64,000 bases of DNA, taken from Gammaproteobacteria bacterium. Its GTDB lineage: Bacteria > Pseudomonadota > Gammaproteobacteria > Arenicellales > UBA868. Positions 1 to 9,085 of this stretch are shown in pieces. The stretch is taken from assembly GCA_022450155.1 (NCBI GenBank), contig JAKUQR010000008.1, forward strand, positions 62,001 through 126,000. Direction: 5' to 3'. The notes below the pieces were generated by a model. It ran no database searches, was not told where the DNA came from, and was given only the letters and a program-made list of their open reading frames with translations. Position 1 is the first letter of the stretch. The number at the start of each line of letters is the position of its first letter. The position numbers and the translations under genes were made by a program.

Positions 1-345
1 CAGAAAGTACTGTCTTCCCATCTTCAGAGCGGCTTCCATGGCTTCAGAGCCTCCGCTGACCACATACACTCTATCAAGTGGACCCGGCGCCCGAGTAGTG
101 AGATGAGCCGCCAGTTGTTCCAGCGGCTCGCTGGTGAAAAATGCCGTGTGGGCAAAGGGAATGGCATCCAGTTGATCTTTTATGGCACGAATGACATCCG
201 GGTGACTGTGGCCCAGGCAGGAAACAGCGGCACCGCCAGATGCATCGAGGTAGCTTTTGCCTGTCTGATCGACGATGTAGGCGCCGTCACCTGAGACCGC
301 AACCGGCAGATCGGCATGCGTATTGCGGTGGAAAACGTGGGTCAT
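1..345 (-). CDS. Class III aminotransferase, N-terminal part (cut by window edge)
   Basis: Reading the minus strand from the ATG at 345 gives 115 codons without a stop up to the window edge. The translation has the N-terminal pattern of fold-type I class III (omega-type) PLP aminotransferases: a cofactor-entry segment with DQTGKSYLDASGGAAVSCLGH near residues 27-46, HP around residue 48, and VSGGSEAMEAALKM near the window edge, which matches the glycine-rich PLP phosphate-binding loop. The PLP lysine lies outside the window, so the substrate cannot be judged. The gene is downstream of the glutaredoxin-DinB gene on the same strand, but a hairpin at 503-529 and a 170-bp gap separate them. Confidence 0.85.
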   Translation of the reverse strand, partial: MTHVFHRNTHADLPVAVSGDGAYIVDQTGKSYLDASGGAAVSCLGHSHPDVIRAIKDQLDAIPFAHTAFFTSEPLEQLAAHLTTRAPGPLDRVYVVSGGSEAMEAALKMGRQYFL

Positions 346-502
346 CGTTTCGTTCGATTGCAGTTGGTATAAGTCAGGTTAGCATCCCGCGGCAGCATAT
401 TGTCTGGGTTGCTAGAGGATGTTGGACACTGGACACAGTGGGCAGAGCCCACAGCGGTCAACGCGTTGCCGTTGAAATTTCTGGAGTCGGCCAGTGCTAA
501 AT

Positions 503-529
503 AAACGTTAGGGCGCTAGCGCCACGTTT
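503..529 (-). terminator. Hairpin overlapping the stop codon of the glutaredoxin-DinB gene
   Basis: AAACGT (503-508) can pair with ACGTTT (524-529) around the palindrome GGCGCTAGCGCC (512-523). On the minus strand the stop codon TAG lies inside the stem and a T-rich stretch follows. On the plus strand the stem is followed by six Ts, but no plus-strand gene upstream needs it. It is a plausible intrinsic terminator, not proven. Confidence 0.4.
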
Positions 530-1310
530 TTTCGTTGTCCCAGATATTCTTGGGCATAGGTAATCCACTGAAATCAGCTGAACCAAGTGGTTGATCCGGC
601 TCTATGCCGATAGATTCCAGGGTCAGCATCAGTTGGCGGGTATGTTGACCTGAATGCCAGGCCGTTCGCTCGAGTACTTCATGCAGCGTGACCTCACCAT
701 AATAGACCTTACCCGGTTGAGCGAAATCGATTGTCTGTCCTGCTTGTGTCCACCACAAATTTATCCGATCAGTCACAGCGTGTGCGAACTCCAGAAGGTC
801 CTGACGCGATACCAAATCCGTCGGCAAGTTACTGACCAGTGCTTCGTAAGTGTACGGCGTGTCATGTTCGACCCGATCCAGAAACACTTTGGGAATCTGG
901 AAAATGTGGTAAGCAAGCTGCCGGTAAGAACGTGGCCGATCTGGCAGCATCGAATCCAGCTGATTCTCTGGGATCTGGCTCAGAAAACGCTGAGCCGCAG
1001 TCAGGATTGTGTTGAGGCGGTCGATCAGGATGTCGGGGTCTAACAGGGCGTGCGGTTGCCAGTCGAATCCTGCGACCCGAGCCACATCTCGGAAGACAGC
1101 ACCATTGGCCCAGTCTGAGCCGCGTGCGACTATGGGTACGAGTCTCAGGCCCAGGATTTCAAGTTCTTTAAAACCATCGGGGTCTTCAAGTACGTTGATG
1201 GACTCAAACGTTACACCGTGGTCAAGCAGAAATTCCTTGGTCTTGAGGCAGCTGGAACAGCCTGGCTGCCAGTAGACTTTAAGCGGTAATGCGTTTTGGG
1301 TGCGGGTCAT
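516..1310 (-). CDS. Glutaredoxin-like / DinB-like fusion protein
   Basis: The protein has 264 aa and two domains. Residues about 9-85 resemble a glutaredoxin/NrdH thioredoxin fold, with a CSSC redox motif at residues 18-21 and a cis-proline region (LVPIV near 57-61). Residues about 105-245 resemble the DinB/YfiT four-helix fold, with histidines in AYHIF, TLHEVL and WHSGQHTRQ that could bind a metal. DinB-fold proteins include thiol S-transferases in other bacteria, so a role in low-molecular-weight thiol chemistry or repair of thiol adducts is a reasonable inference; the substrate is unknown. It is transcribed alone, divergently from the TPR-sulfotransferase gene. The fusion itself is clear from the sequence. 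Confidence 0.75.
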   Translation of the reverse strand: MTRTQNALPLKVYWQPGCSSCLKTKEFLLDHGVTFESINVLEDPDGFKELEILGLRLVPIVARGSDWANGAVFRDVARVAGFDWQPHALLDPDILIDRLNTILTAAQRFLSQIPENQLDSMLPDRPRSYRQLAYHIFQIPKVFLDRVEHDTPYTYEALVSNLPTDLVSRQDLLEFAHAVTDRINLWWTQAGQTIDFAQPGKVYYGEVTLHEVLERTAWHSGQHTRQLMLTLESIGIEPDQPLGSADFSGLPMPKNIWDNEKTWR

Positions 1311-1496
1311 GAGCGGGTCTCGACTGGGTTCAATTGACGATATGATGTTTATATCAAACTATTATAGTGTCAGGGTGCTGTGGGCGGTGTGCAAGCTACA
1401 TCCATAATGTTCGGTGACCAGGCGTCTCTTGGATACAATGTCGGCGAGCCGGATCGTGTCGGCTTCTGATGAACAAGACACAGGTAACCTGAATCA

Positions 1497-3134
1497 ATGG
1501 CAAGGAAAGGGAAAAATTCGCGAACGCGTCGCCCATCCGTGCGTGCCCTGATGAGCAGGAACGCAAAGAAAGAGCGGAACATCCCGTATTTGGAGGAGCT
1601 TCAACAGGCCTTAAGTCACCAGGCTGCGGGTCATCTTGGTCAAGCTGAAGAAATCCTGCAGCGTGTTTTAGCACATAAGCCTAATCATGCAATGGCCCTT
1701 AGATTACTGGGCCGCTTGTATTGTGACAGTGGGCGGGTGGAGCAGGGCGTCGACTGTCTTGAACGGTGTGTCCAGTGTGAACCGGGCGAGGTGTCGAACT
1801 ACACTGAACTCGGTCACGTATTGCGAGTCACAGGCCGGCGCGACGAAGCCGAGCAGGTTCTGCTCAAGGGGATTGGTCTCAAATCGAATGATCCGCATGG
1901 GCACTATGAACTGGGGTGTCTTTACCATGACCAGACAAAACTCGAACTGGCGAGTGCTGAACTGAATCTGGCGCTCAAACTGAACCCGGATCACATTGCT
2001 GCCCGGCAAAGATTGGGAGAGGTTCACCAGGCTCTGGGGCAGAGCGGCGAAGCGGAAGCGTGTTTTCGTCGAGTGATTACAAAATCACCGCATGATCCCG
2101 AGGCGCACCGCGGGTTGGCCTATCTGAAAAGGTTCGATGAATACTCGTCTGACATTGAGTCGATGGAAGCAAGTTACGAAAAATCCTCCGCACAGGGAAT
2201 GGATCGCATTGTGCTGGCATTTTCCCTGGGTAAGGTGTTTGAGGATCTTGAGCGTTACGATGAGTCGTTTACCTACTATGAAGAAGCCAATCGGCTTCAC
2301 CGCAGCCTTTATCAGTTTTCGATAGACCAGGAAGCGGCCTACTTTGAGACCTACCGCGAAGCTTTTACGCCCGACTGGCTGAAGGATACAGCCAAGCACG
2401 CTATTGAGGATGAAACTCCGATTTTCGTGATCGGTATGCCGCGTTCCGGTACCAGTCTGGTCGAACAGATTCTGGCGTCTCACTCGAGTGTTTTCGGTGC
2501 AGGTGAGGTATATCATTCGTCGGTGTTTGACAGCCAGGTCGCACAGACAACCGGTCGACCGTTCCCACAGTCGATTAGTAGCGTTCCAGCCGAGGTCCTT
2601 ATCCAATCTGCGCAGGTGTATGTCGAGAATTTACGCACAGATGCCGACCAGAGCGCGCGGATTACCGACAAACTGCCACACAATTTTCTGCGCGTGGGTC
2701 TGCTGGCCGCAGTGATGCCTCAGGCAAGAATCATCCACTGTGTCCGTGATCCGATGGATACGTGTCTGTCGATCTTTACGCATTTTTTCTCATCGGCCCA
2801 CGGTTATGCATCAGATCTTAGGGAGCTGGGTCAGTACTACCGGCTTTATGAGCGACTCATGCAGGATTGGGAAGCGAGGTTTCCGGGCTGTATGCATCGC
2901 ATTTCCTATGAGGACCTTGTTGCTGATCATGAGCGTGAGATCAACCGGCTGCTCGAGTATTGTGGGTTGCCATTCGAGCCGGGGTGTTTGCGGTTCCACG
3001 AAACGATTCGGGCAGTCAACACACCCAGTGCGGTCCAGGTGAGACAACCCTTGTACCAAAGCGCGGTTTCGCGCTGGAAGCGGTACGAAACACACCTCCG
3101 ACCTCTGCATACAGTGCTGGCCGAGCGAGATTGA
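1497..3134 (+). CDS. TPR-repeat sulfotransferase family protein
   Basis: The protein has 545 aa. After a very basic N-terminus, residues about 30-215 are tetratricopeptide repeats (helix pairs with A-G-L-A/AEE-type spacing). The C-terminal half is a P-loop sulfotransferase domain: GMPRSGTSLVEQIL near residue 310 is the 5'-phosphosulfate-binding loop of PAPS-dependent sulfotransferases, and CVRDPMDTCLS near 415 is the 3'-phosphate-binding region. It probably transfers sulfate from PAPS to an unidentified acceptor, with the TPRs as the docking surface. ATG 1497 or ATG 1551 could be the start; neither has a strong ribosome site. The AT-rich stretch at about 1330-1370 between the divergent genes is the likely promoter region. 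It ends at the bidirectional terminator shared with the porin. Confidence 0.85.
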   Translation: MARKGKNSRTRRPSVRALMSRNAKKERNIPYLEELQQALSHQAAGHLGQAEEILQRVLAHKPNHAMALRLLGRLYCDSGRVEQGVDCLERCVQCEPGEVSNYTELGHVLRVTGRRDEAEQVLLKGIGLKSNDPHGHYELGCLYHDQTKLELASAELNLALKLNPDHIAARQRLGEVHQALGQSGEAEACFRRVITKSPHDPEAHRGLAYLKRFDEYSSDIESMEASYEKSSAQGMDRIVLAFSLGKVFEDLERYDESFTYYEEANRLHRSLYQFSIDQEAAYFETYREAFTPDWLKDTAKHAIEDETPIFVIGMPRSGTSLVEQILASHSSVFGAGEVYHSSVFDSQVAQTTGRPFPQSISSVPAEVLIQSAQVYVENLRTDADQSARITDKLPHNFLRVGLLAAVMPQARIIHCVRDPMDTCLSIFTHFFSSAHGYASDLRELGQYYRLYERLMQDWEARFPGCMHRISYEDLVADHEREINRLLEYCGLPFEPGCLRFHETIRAVNTPSAVQVRQPLYQSAVSRWKRYETHLRPLHTVLAERD

Positions 3135-3187
3135 GGTGCTCGTCATACTGGATGAGTCCAGATGGGAACTGGTCCGAAAAGAGCAAA

Positions 3188-3215
3188 AGAAAAGGGCGCC
3201 GACTGGCGCCCTTTT
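3188..3215. terminator. Bidirectional intrinsic terminator
   Basis: GGGCGCC (3194-3200), loop GACT, GGCGCCC (3205-3211) and TTTT (3212-3215), with As on the upstream side. It works in both orientations and sits between the convergent sulfotransferase and porin genes. Confidence 0.8.
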
Positions 3216-3258
3216 CCGACCGGATAAACCGGGATCCTGTTACAGGATCAACTCCTGT

Positions 3259-4080
3259 TTACAGGCTGTACATCCACTGGACAAAGATCGCTGTATCTGA
3301 GCCTTCGTTGTCGATGACACCCACTCGCATGGTTGCGCCACCAAGGTCGACGTCGTAGTTGGCTGACAGGTCAGCATCACCAGCAGTTTCGTCGTACTGG
3401 AGCTTCAGACCCTGGATATTGGCAAAGATCGAGTTGCCACTATCGCCAACGTCTTGGCTACTAAAACCAGCAGCTAAGGTCATACCCGCAATGGTGGTTG
3501 ATGCAGCAACTTCAGTGGCGGCGTTGGAGTCTGTGTTACGGTACGCAGCCTGGATGTTGATGGTACCCAGGTCTATGCCGGTGCCAACGCCCCAAGCGGC
3601 GAGGTCAGAGCCATCGGCTTCCATCTGTATAGACAGGGCCAGCGGGCCAATGGCCGGACCTTTAATGACCAGAGAATCAGCAACACGGCCCTGGTAGCCA
3701 ACGTGACCGGCACAGGACGAACCTGAGTTCACGCAGGTGACCCAGTCAGGGCCCGTCATGATGGACCACTGAGAACCCATGGAGACCGAACCCCAGTCAC
3801 CGCTAAATGCAACGGTGGTGACACGCGAGGTGTTGCCTGTATTGATGTGGCCGTCTGACATGTCGAGACCCAACTCAACTTTGCCGGATACGCTGTTGCC
3901 GTTGCCCATGTCCTTACTGGACTTCCAACCGATGCGCGACGCACCGTCTTTAAAGGTAATGTTGGAGTCTTGAACTTGGATACGGGGCTTAAGTGCGCCG
4001 TAAAAGCTTGCGTCAGCAGCAACGACGCCGGGGATGGCGAAGGTACTGGCGACTGCAGCGGCTAGTAATTTCTTGTTCAT
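3259..4080 (-). CDS. Outer-membrane porin
   Basis: The protein has 273 aa. Residues 1-22 are a signal peptide (MNKKLLAAAVASTFAIPGVVA, cleavage after AxA-like VVA). The mature part starts ADASFYGALKPRIQVQ and continues as alternating beta-strand segments with many G, S, T and D, as in proteobacterial trimeric general porins (OmpC / porin_4 type). Such proteins form diffusion channels for small solutes. It is shorter than the 330-380 aa usual for 16-strand porins, and its last residue is Leu instead of the usual Phe. A sequence AGAGGA lies just upstream of the ATG on the minus strand. It is monocistronic, with a long AT-rich leader (4081-4260). Confidence 0.85.
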   Translation of the reverse strand: MNKKLLAAAVASTFAIPGVVAADASFYGALKPRIQVQDSNITFKDGASRIGWKSSKDMGNGNSVSGKVELGLDMSDGHINTGNTSRVTTVAFSGDWGSVSMGSQWSIMTGPDWVTCVNSGSSCAGHVGYQGRVADSLVIKGPAIGPLALSIQMEADGSDLAAWGVGTGIDLGTINIQAAYRNTDSNAATEVAASTTIAGMTLAAGFSSQDVGDSGNSIFANIQGLKLQYDETAGDADLSANYDVDLGGATMRVGVIDNEGSDTAIFVQWMYSL

Positions 4081-4696
4081 AAAATGTGTTCCTCTATACG
4101 TATAAGGTTAAACAACGTTTGCTCGTACAAGCGATGCTAGTGTGTGGCAAATTTGGTGAAAACACAAGGCTTGTTGACTAAAAACGACAAGTAGGTGTTG
4201 TAATTACACAACAATTGAATCTAGACCATTCAGTGGACTCATTGTAGCGAGTGTGGTGGCGTCTCCCGTACCAGAGAATCTTAAACAAAAACAATGCTGT
4301 TTTGCACTTTGCTGACTTTCTGGCGCCCTAAACTCTTTTTTTATCTGTCATCGGCCGTTGGATGGTGGGCTCGGGCTCAAAGACTGTCAGCACTTCCCGC
4401 CTCAGCCAATATCCCCAGACTTCTTCGATGCCTCTTTGCTACTCCGGTATATACGCGAGACTTAAAGTACAGAATCCGAAAGGGTTGCCGTCGGTGTTTT
4501 GTGTGGCAGGGCCATTGTGACATCCGGCTGTAGGGCTGAAGGCTCGATGCGCTGCCGCAAAGGCTGCGATACAATTGATTGCAACTAGTTGCTGCTAGGC
4601 AGTCGGCCACCGAGGACTTGTCTGGGCAAACTGCGACAGCAACCCCAAGGCGGCCTTCGCACAACTGATGAGTTGTTTTCCACATGAGTTCCTAAG
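4081..4696. other. Non-coding gap between porin and small lipoprotein
   Basis: About 616 bases. The first 180 bases are AT-rich and must contain the porin promoter on the minus strand; I could not pick a convincing -35/-10 pair. Small ORFs here (for example 4294-4533) have no recognisable protein features. The end must hold the promoter of the lipoprotein at 4697. No repeats or RNA genes were recognised. Confidence 0.5.
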
Positions 4697-5026
4697 ATGA
4701 CTAAGTGTTTCCATATTATTGTTGCTTTAGCTTTTATGCTGACCGGGTGTGCGTCGGTCCTGCCAGGAAAGGATAAAGCGCATACCCAGGCGATAAAAAA
4801 CAAGGTGCCCCCAGGTTATGTTAAGGCGCCACGGGGCGAGCCACCCTATCGCTTGCGATCGATTCGGTTGTTTGGTTCGGGTGACTCAAGTGACTCTAGC
4901 AAACCGTCCGGTCCTCAGGTGTATGACCCGGATTATGCCGCGTACCTCGAATGGAAGCGCTGGCAGGAATTCAAGGCCTACCAGAAGTGGAAGGCAAAAA
5001 AGGAATCTCAGGCTCAGGGCTCCTGA
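4697..5026 (+). CDS. Small lipoprotein with aromatic/basic C-terminus
   Basis: The protein has 109 aa with an N-terminal lipoprotein signal: hydrophobic IIVALAFML followed by the lipobox LTGC, lipidated Cys at residue 18. The middle is low complexity (G, S, P). The C-terminal third, YDPDYAAYLEWKRW followed by QEFKAYQKWKAKK, is an aromatic and charged helix. A similar pattern occurs in the N-terminal third of the convergent BamC-like protein. It probably sits in the periplasm or outer membrane; its function is unknown. Confidence 0.75.
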   Translation: MTKCFHIIVALAFMLTGCASVLPGKDKAHTQAIKNKVPPGYVKAPRGEPPYRLRSIRLFGSGDSSDSSKPSGPQVYDPDYAAYLEWKRWQEFKAYQKWKAKKESQAQGS

Positions 5027-5055
5027 ACGCTACGATTGCCAGGGTGTCAAGGTCA

Positions 5056-6225
5056 TTATTTGAGGCGATCAAACAGTAGCGTGAGAATGTGATCGCTATT
5101 TTCCGTAGGATCTCCTTCCAAGGTTAGGACTTCAATTACTGTGTTTCCACCTGCGGTGACTAAGCGAACCTGTACTGTTTCGGTCCGTTGCTGCTTGTCC
5201 TTTTTCCAGAAACGCAGTTTTTGTAGCACGTTTTTCTTTTTCGGTTCTTCAATTGCGTCATAGCGTACCTGAAACGTGTGATTCTCGATTGACTTATCGG
5301 TGATAGTAAATCCTGCGTCACTCAGTGCGCGGTCAACGCTTGACCAGAGACCTTGAGCTGTGCCAGCAACCATCAATTGAAGTCGACCGTCGGCAGCTTG
5401 CTGCAGCGACAGCGCTCCCGAGTTTGAATCACTTTCTTTGAGGAGTTGGTACTTGCTTGCGAAAGTGAGCAACTGAACCCCCAGCCGTTCCATAACAGCA
5501 TTTGCGGCATCTGAGGCGACCGGCAGTTGGTCGTCGTCAAATAGTGTCGCCCTCACCGTGTCGTCTTCAGCGGTCACCCACAGGGTATAGATCAACGGAT
5601 CATTAATCCACAACAGCCGTTTAAGGAAACTGGCGGGGTTCTTCGTTTGTGGCTCGATGTCGTGGAACACTCTGAAATAACCAGTATTGCGGTTACCTTC
5701 GATAATTCGAAGACCGATGTTTTTGACGGCTGTATCCACACGATTCCAGCTGTTATCGAAAGTGTCGGCAATCAGTACAATGCGCTCCCCGGTATCGCCG
5801 GTAACAACCAAGACGCCCTTATCTGCAAGGCGAGCTTTCAGAAGAACGGACTGCGCAGCGCGAAAGTCAGTGATACTGAGTTCTTCACCGCCTCCGTGTT
5901 CTTTTCGCCATTGCAGAAACTCCTCATACTCCGCCATCCGCTGGAACTGCTGGTACTGTTGATACTGGGCTTTTTCTTCCTTGCTCGCCTTTTGAAGGGT
6001 GGCTGCAAATAACGAGGTGTCAGTCGTCTGTTGCGGTGCTGTCAGGTCCGGCGGCACCTCCAGTGACTGGACAGAACTCGATGGAGTTGATCGAGAAACT
6101 ATGTTCTCAGTGACGCTGCAACCCGTGACCACAACGACGCAGGACAACCAGATCAGGGTGTTTTTAAGAATTCCCCAGGTCTGGGTTAGAACGATGGGTT
6201 GTTGAGGGCTGATGGGTCTTATCAT
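5056..6225 (-). CDS. bamC: BamC-like outer-membrane assembly lipoprotein
   Basis: The protein has 389 aa from the ATG at 6225, chosen because it gives a normal-length lipoprotein signal; the frame stays open to an ATG at 6294. The lipobox VTGC is followed by SVTENIV and the BamC-typical SLEVPPDLT segment, which in E. coli is part of the unstructured stretch that contacts BamD. Two repeated alpha/beta domains follow (about residues 130-240 and 275-385), as in the two helix-grip domains of BamC. It should act in the BAM complex that inserts beta-barrels such as the porin above. In E. coli bamC follows dapA; here it stands alone and converges on the lipoprotein at 4697. A helix-forming Q/Y/E stretch (YQQYQQFQRMAEYEEFLQW) precedes the first domain. 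Confidence 0.85.
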   Translation of the reverse strand: MIRPISPQQPIVLTQTWGILKNTLIWLSCVVVVTGCSVTENIVSRSTPSSSVQSLEVPPDLTAPQQTTDTSLFAATLQKASKEEKAQYQQYQQFQRMAEYEEFLQWRKEHGGGEELSITDFRAAQSVLLKARLADKGVLVVTGDTGERIVLIADTFDNSWNRVDTAVKNIGLRIIEGNRNTGYFRVFHDIEPQTKNPASFLKRLLWINDPLIYTLWVTAEDDTVRATLFDDDQLPVASDAANAVMERLGVQLLTFASKYQLLKESDSNSGALSLQQAADGRLQLMVAGTAQGLWSSVDRALSDAGFTITDKSIENHTFQVRYDAIEEPKKKNVLQKLRFWKKDKQQRTETVQVRLVTAGGNTVIEVLTLEGDPTENSDHILTLLFDRLK

Positions 6226-6306
6226 CACAACGGGCTTGGTCAAAATTATTTTCGGCGATAATAGGGATTGTACCCCACAGAACATCGGTAGCATCTACCA
6301 CTGGCA

Positions 6307-6906
6307 ATGATACTGCGCAACGAAAAGGTCACTGGATTGGTGCTCGCTGGCGGGCGGGCCCGTCGGATGGCGGGCCGAGACAAGGGCCTGATCGAGCTTG
6401 CCGGACAACCCATGGCGCACTGGGTGGTTGAGCGGCTGGTCCAGCAGACCGCGTCGGTACTGATCAGTGCTAATCGGAATATCGAGCGCTATGCCGAACT
6501 GGGATTTGAGGTAATCCGGGATGCCGATGATGGTTTTCTCGGGCCTCTGGCAGGCATCTCCGCAGGTTTGACCCAGACTGCAACGCCCTGGCTGGTTACG
6601 GTACCGTGTGACTCACCTTTGCTTGCAGACGATCTGGTTGTCCGCTTGTCTGGCGCAGTACCGGTCGAAGACAGCGGTATTGCAGTCGCTCATGACGGCA
6701 ATCGTCTGCAGCCGGTGTTCAGCCTGATTCACCGGAATCTGGCCCCAGACCTGGTGGATTTTCTGCACTCTGGCGGTCGGAAGATCGACCTTTGGCTGGA
6801 TCGGCATGCCTGGGTGCCGGTCGATTTCTCAGACCACCCGGACATGTTCCTGAATGTCAATACACCCGAGGAACTGGCAGAACTTGAAAAACGACTACAG
6901 CTTTAG
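6307..6906 (+). CDS. mobA: Molybdenum cofactor guanylyltransferase MobA
   Basis: The protein has 199 aa. The N-terminal signature LVLAGGRARRMAGRDKGLIEL is the nucleotide-binding loop of MobA, which transfers GMP from GTP to Mo-molybdopterin to give the MGD cofactor. PCDSPLL near residue 101 is the Mg/GTP-binding DSP motif, and NVNTPEEL close to the end is also typical. The length matches the family (about 195-200 aa). It is divergent from bamC, with about 80 bp between the chosen starts. No molybdoenzyme lies in the window. Confidence 0.93.
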   Translation: MILRNEKVTGLVLAGGRARRMAGRDKGLIELAGQPMAHWVVERLVQQTASVLISANRNIERYAELGFEVIRDADDGFLGPLAGISAGLTQTATPWLVTVPCDSPLLADDLVVRLSGAVPVEDSGIAVAHDGNRLQPVFSLIHRNLAPDLVDFLHSGGRKIDLWLDRHAWVPVDFSDHPDMFLNVNTPEELAELEKRLQL

Positions 6907-7099
6907 TTTGTTATTGCTGGAATAAGCTGTCTGATTTTGCCTCGCTCGGAGATTTGCGGTTTAATGGCCTCACGGTTGTAGTGCTGAATCTAGCGTTGAA
7001 CCCTGTGATTCGGCAACGCAGCACAGCGCCAGTTCCCCCTGATGTGCGGGCGCTGGTTCCTGTCGCTTAACCCTACTGTCGAAATGACCCGAGATCGTT

Positions 7100-9085
7100 T
7101 TGTTTAAGAAAGTATTAATCGCCAATCGTGGTGAAATCGCCTGCCGCATCATCAGGTCACTGCGCCAGCTGGGTGTCGTTAGCGTAGCGGTGTTTTCTGA
7201 TGCCGACCGGGATGCGATGCATACGGCTTATGCCGACGAGGCAGTTGCCATTGGTCCAGCGCTATCTGCGCAGAGTTACCTTTCAATTGATCGACTGGTC
7301 GACGCCTGCCTTCAAACCAGGGCCGACGCTGTGCACCCGGGATACGGATTTCTATCCGAAAACAGCAATTTCTTGAAAGCCCTAGACGCTGCGGGTATCG
7401 CATTTATCGGGCCGGGCCAGCGGGCGATCGAGGTGATGGGCGACAAGATTGCTGCGAAGGCTCTCGCCAGAAAGGCGGGCGTCAGTGTCATACCCGGTTA
7501 TGACGAAGTGCTGGAAGATGTTGACGATGTACTCGAAAAAGCGGACACAATTGGTTATCCCGTTATGCTGAAGGCGAGCGCCGGCGGTGGCGGTAAAGGG
7601 ATGCGCGTAGCATTCAATTCGTCCGAATGCCGCGAGGGCTTCAAACGCGCACAGAACGAGGCACAGTCCAGCTTCGGCGACGATCGTGTCTTTATAGAAA
7701 AGTTTATAGACAAGCCCCGTCACATCGAAATACAGGTTGTAGGAGATCATCACGGCAACTGTGTATACCTCCACGAACGGGAATGTTCGATCCAGCGTCG
7801 GCATCAGAAGGTTATAGAAGAAGCGCCCTCGACCTTCATTGATTCTGCTACGCGGGCAGCGATGGGCCAACAGGCAGTCGAGCTGGCAAAGGCGGTTGAT
7901 TATTATTCTGTGGGTACCGTTGAATTTATTGTTGATCAGTCCCGAAACTTCTATTTTCTGGAGATGAATACACGCCTGCAGGTCGAACATCCGGTCACTG
8001 AAATGATCACCGGCCTGGACCTGGTGGAGTTGATGTTGCGCATAGCCGCAGGTGAAGTATTGCCGTTCACCCAGTCAGATGTTCAGATGAACGGCTGGGC
8101 CATTGAGTCAAGGATCTATGCCGAGAACCCCGCACGAGGCTTTATGCCCTCTACGGGGCGGTTAATCCACTATCGTCAGCCGTCACAAAGTGGCAGCGTT
8201 CGAGTCGATAGTGGCGTCAGCGAAGGTAGTGAGATCAGTATTCACTATGACCCGATGGTGGCAAAACTGGTTTGTCATGGATCAGATCGGGATGCTGCCA
8301 TAGCGCTGATGCGTGAGAGCCTGGATCAATTCCATATCCGGGGGGTGGTGACCAATGTGCAATTCCTGGCATCACTTCTGGGACACAAGCGATTTGTGAC
8401 AGGGGAGACCACCACTGCATTTATTGATGAGGAGTATCCCGAGGGATTTGTATCCCAGACGCCCCCAGAACCCCTATTGTCGCGAATCATTGCACTCATA
8501 GCGGTTGTGCATCAGCGCAGCCTAGTACTCCAGAAGCGTGACAGCCCACCGTCATCGAACCCCAGACACACCCACGTGGTGCGCACTGCAGGAGTTGCGT
8601 ATTGGTGCAGTGTTGAACCTGAGGACGAAGGCTATTCGGTTAGGGTTGACGGTCGTTTGCTGAAGTTGACTACGGCATGGACAAGCGCGGAAAAGGTGAC
8701 TGAGTTCCGTATCGATGGTGAGCGTTACTATGCCCAAGTTGAGCCTACTGACATCGGCTATAGCGTAGTACACGCTGGTTCCTTGGTTTCGGCACTGGTT
8801 CTGGAACCGCGCACGAGTGAACTCTATGACTTCATGCTCCTCAGGACCCCAAAGGACCAGAGTCACCTACTGCTGTCACCCATGCCCGGTTTGCTGATTT
8901 CGATTGACGTCGAGGCAGGCGACGCCGTGCATGCGGGGCAGACGCTGGCCGTCATCGAGGCGATGAAAATGGAAAACGTCCTGAAGGCGGAACGTGATTG
9001 TGTTATCGAAACGATCCATGCTGCCGTCGGTGATACGCTCGAACTTGATCAGCCGGTTATTGAGTTTCAGGCCCAGACGCGATGA
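7100..9085 (+). CDS. pccA: Biotin-dependent acyl-CoA carboxylase alpha subunit (propionyl-CoA carboxylase type)
   Basis: The protein has 661 aa. The start is a TTG at 7100; the resulting MFKKVLIANRGEIACRI is exactly the family N-terminus, which fixes the start. Order: biotin carboxylase N-domain, ATP-grasp (GGGGKGMR near residue 164, the MNTRLQVEHPVTE signature near 290), biotin carboxylase C-domain, a linker, and a C-terminal biotinyl domain with EAMKM, biotinylated Lys about 623. It carboxylates biotin with ATP and bicarbonate; the partner carboxyltransferase is not in the window. Overlap (ATGA) with meaB, followed by methylmalonyl-CoA epimerase, argues for propionyl-CoA, but 3-methylcrotonyl-CoA cannot be excluded from this subunit alone. 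Confidence 0.88.
   Translation: MFKKVLIANRGEIACRIIRSLRQLGVVSVAVFSDADRDAMHTAYADEAVAIGPALSAQSYLSIDRLVDACLQTRADAVHPGYGFLSENSNFLKALDAAGIAFIGPGQRAIEVMGDKIAAKALARKAGVSVIPGYDEVLEDVDDVLEKADTIGYPVMLKASAGGGGKGMRVAFNSSECREGFKRAQNEAQSSFGDDRVFIEKFIDKPRHIEIQVVGDHHGNCVYLHERECSIQRRHQKVIEEAPSTFIDSATRAAMGQQAVELAKAVDYYSVGTVEFIVDQSRNFYFLEMNTRLQVEHPVTEMITGLDLVELMLRIAAGEVLPFTQSDVQMNGWAIESRIYAENPARGFMPSTGRLIHYRQPSQSGSVRVDSGVSEGSEISIHYDPMVAKLVCHGSDRDAAIALMRESLDQFHIRGVVTNVQFLASLLGHKRFVTGETTTAFIDEEYPEGFVSQTPPEPLLSRIIALIAVVHQRSLVLQKRDSPPSSNPRHTHVVRTAGVAYWCSVEPEDEGYSVRVDGRLLKLTTAWTSAEKVTEFRIDGERYYAQVEPTDIGYSVVHAGSLVSALVLEPRTSELYDFMLLRTPKDQSHLLLSPMPGLLISIDVEAGDAVHAGQTLAVIEAMKMENVLKAERDCVIETIHAAVGDTLELDQPVIEFQAQTR

Noticed and set aside
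4294-4533. 79-codon plus-strand open frame between porin and lipoprotein genes
   Set aside because: Low-complexity cysteine/arginine-rich translation, no ribosome site, no homology seen.
7382-7990. 202-codon open frame on the minus strand inside the carboxylase gene
   Set aside because: It lies wholly inside a clearly conserved plus-strand gene and its translation has no recognisable domain.
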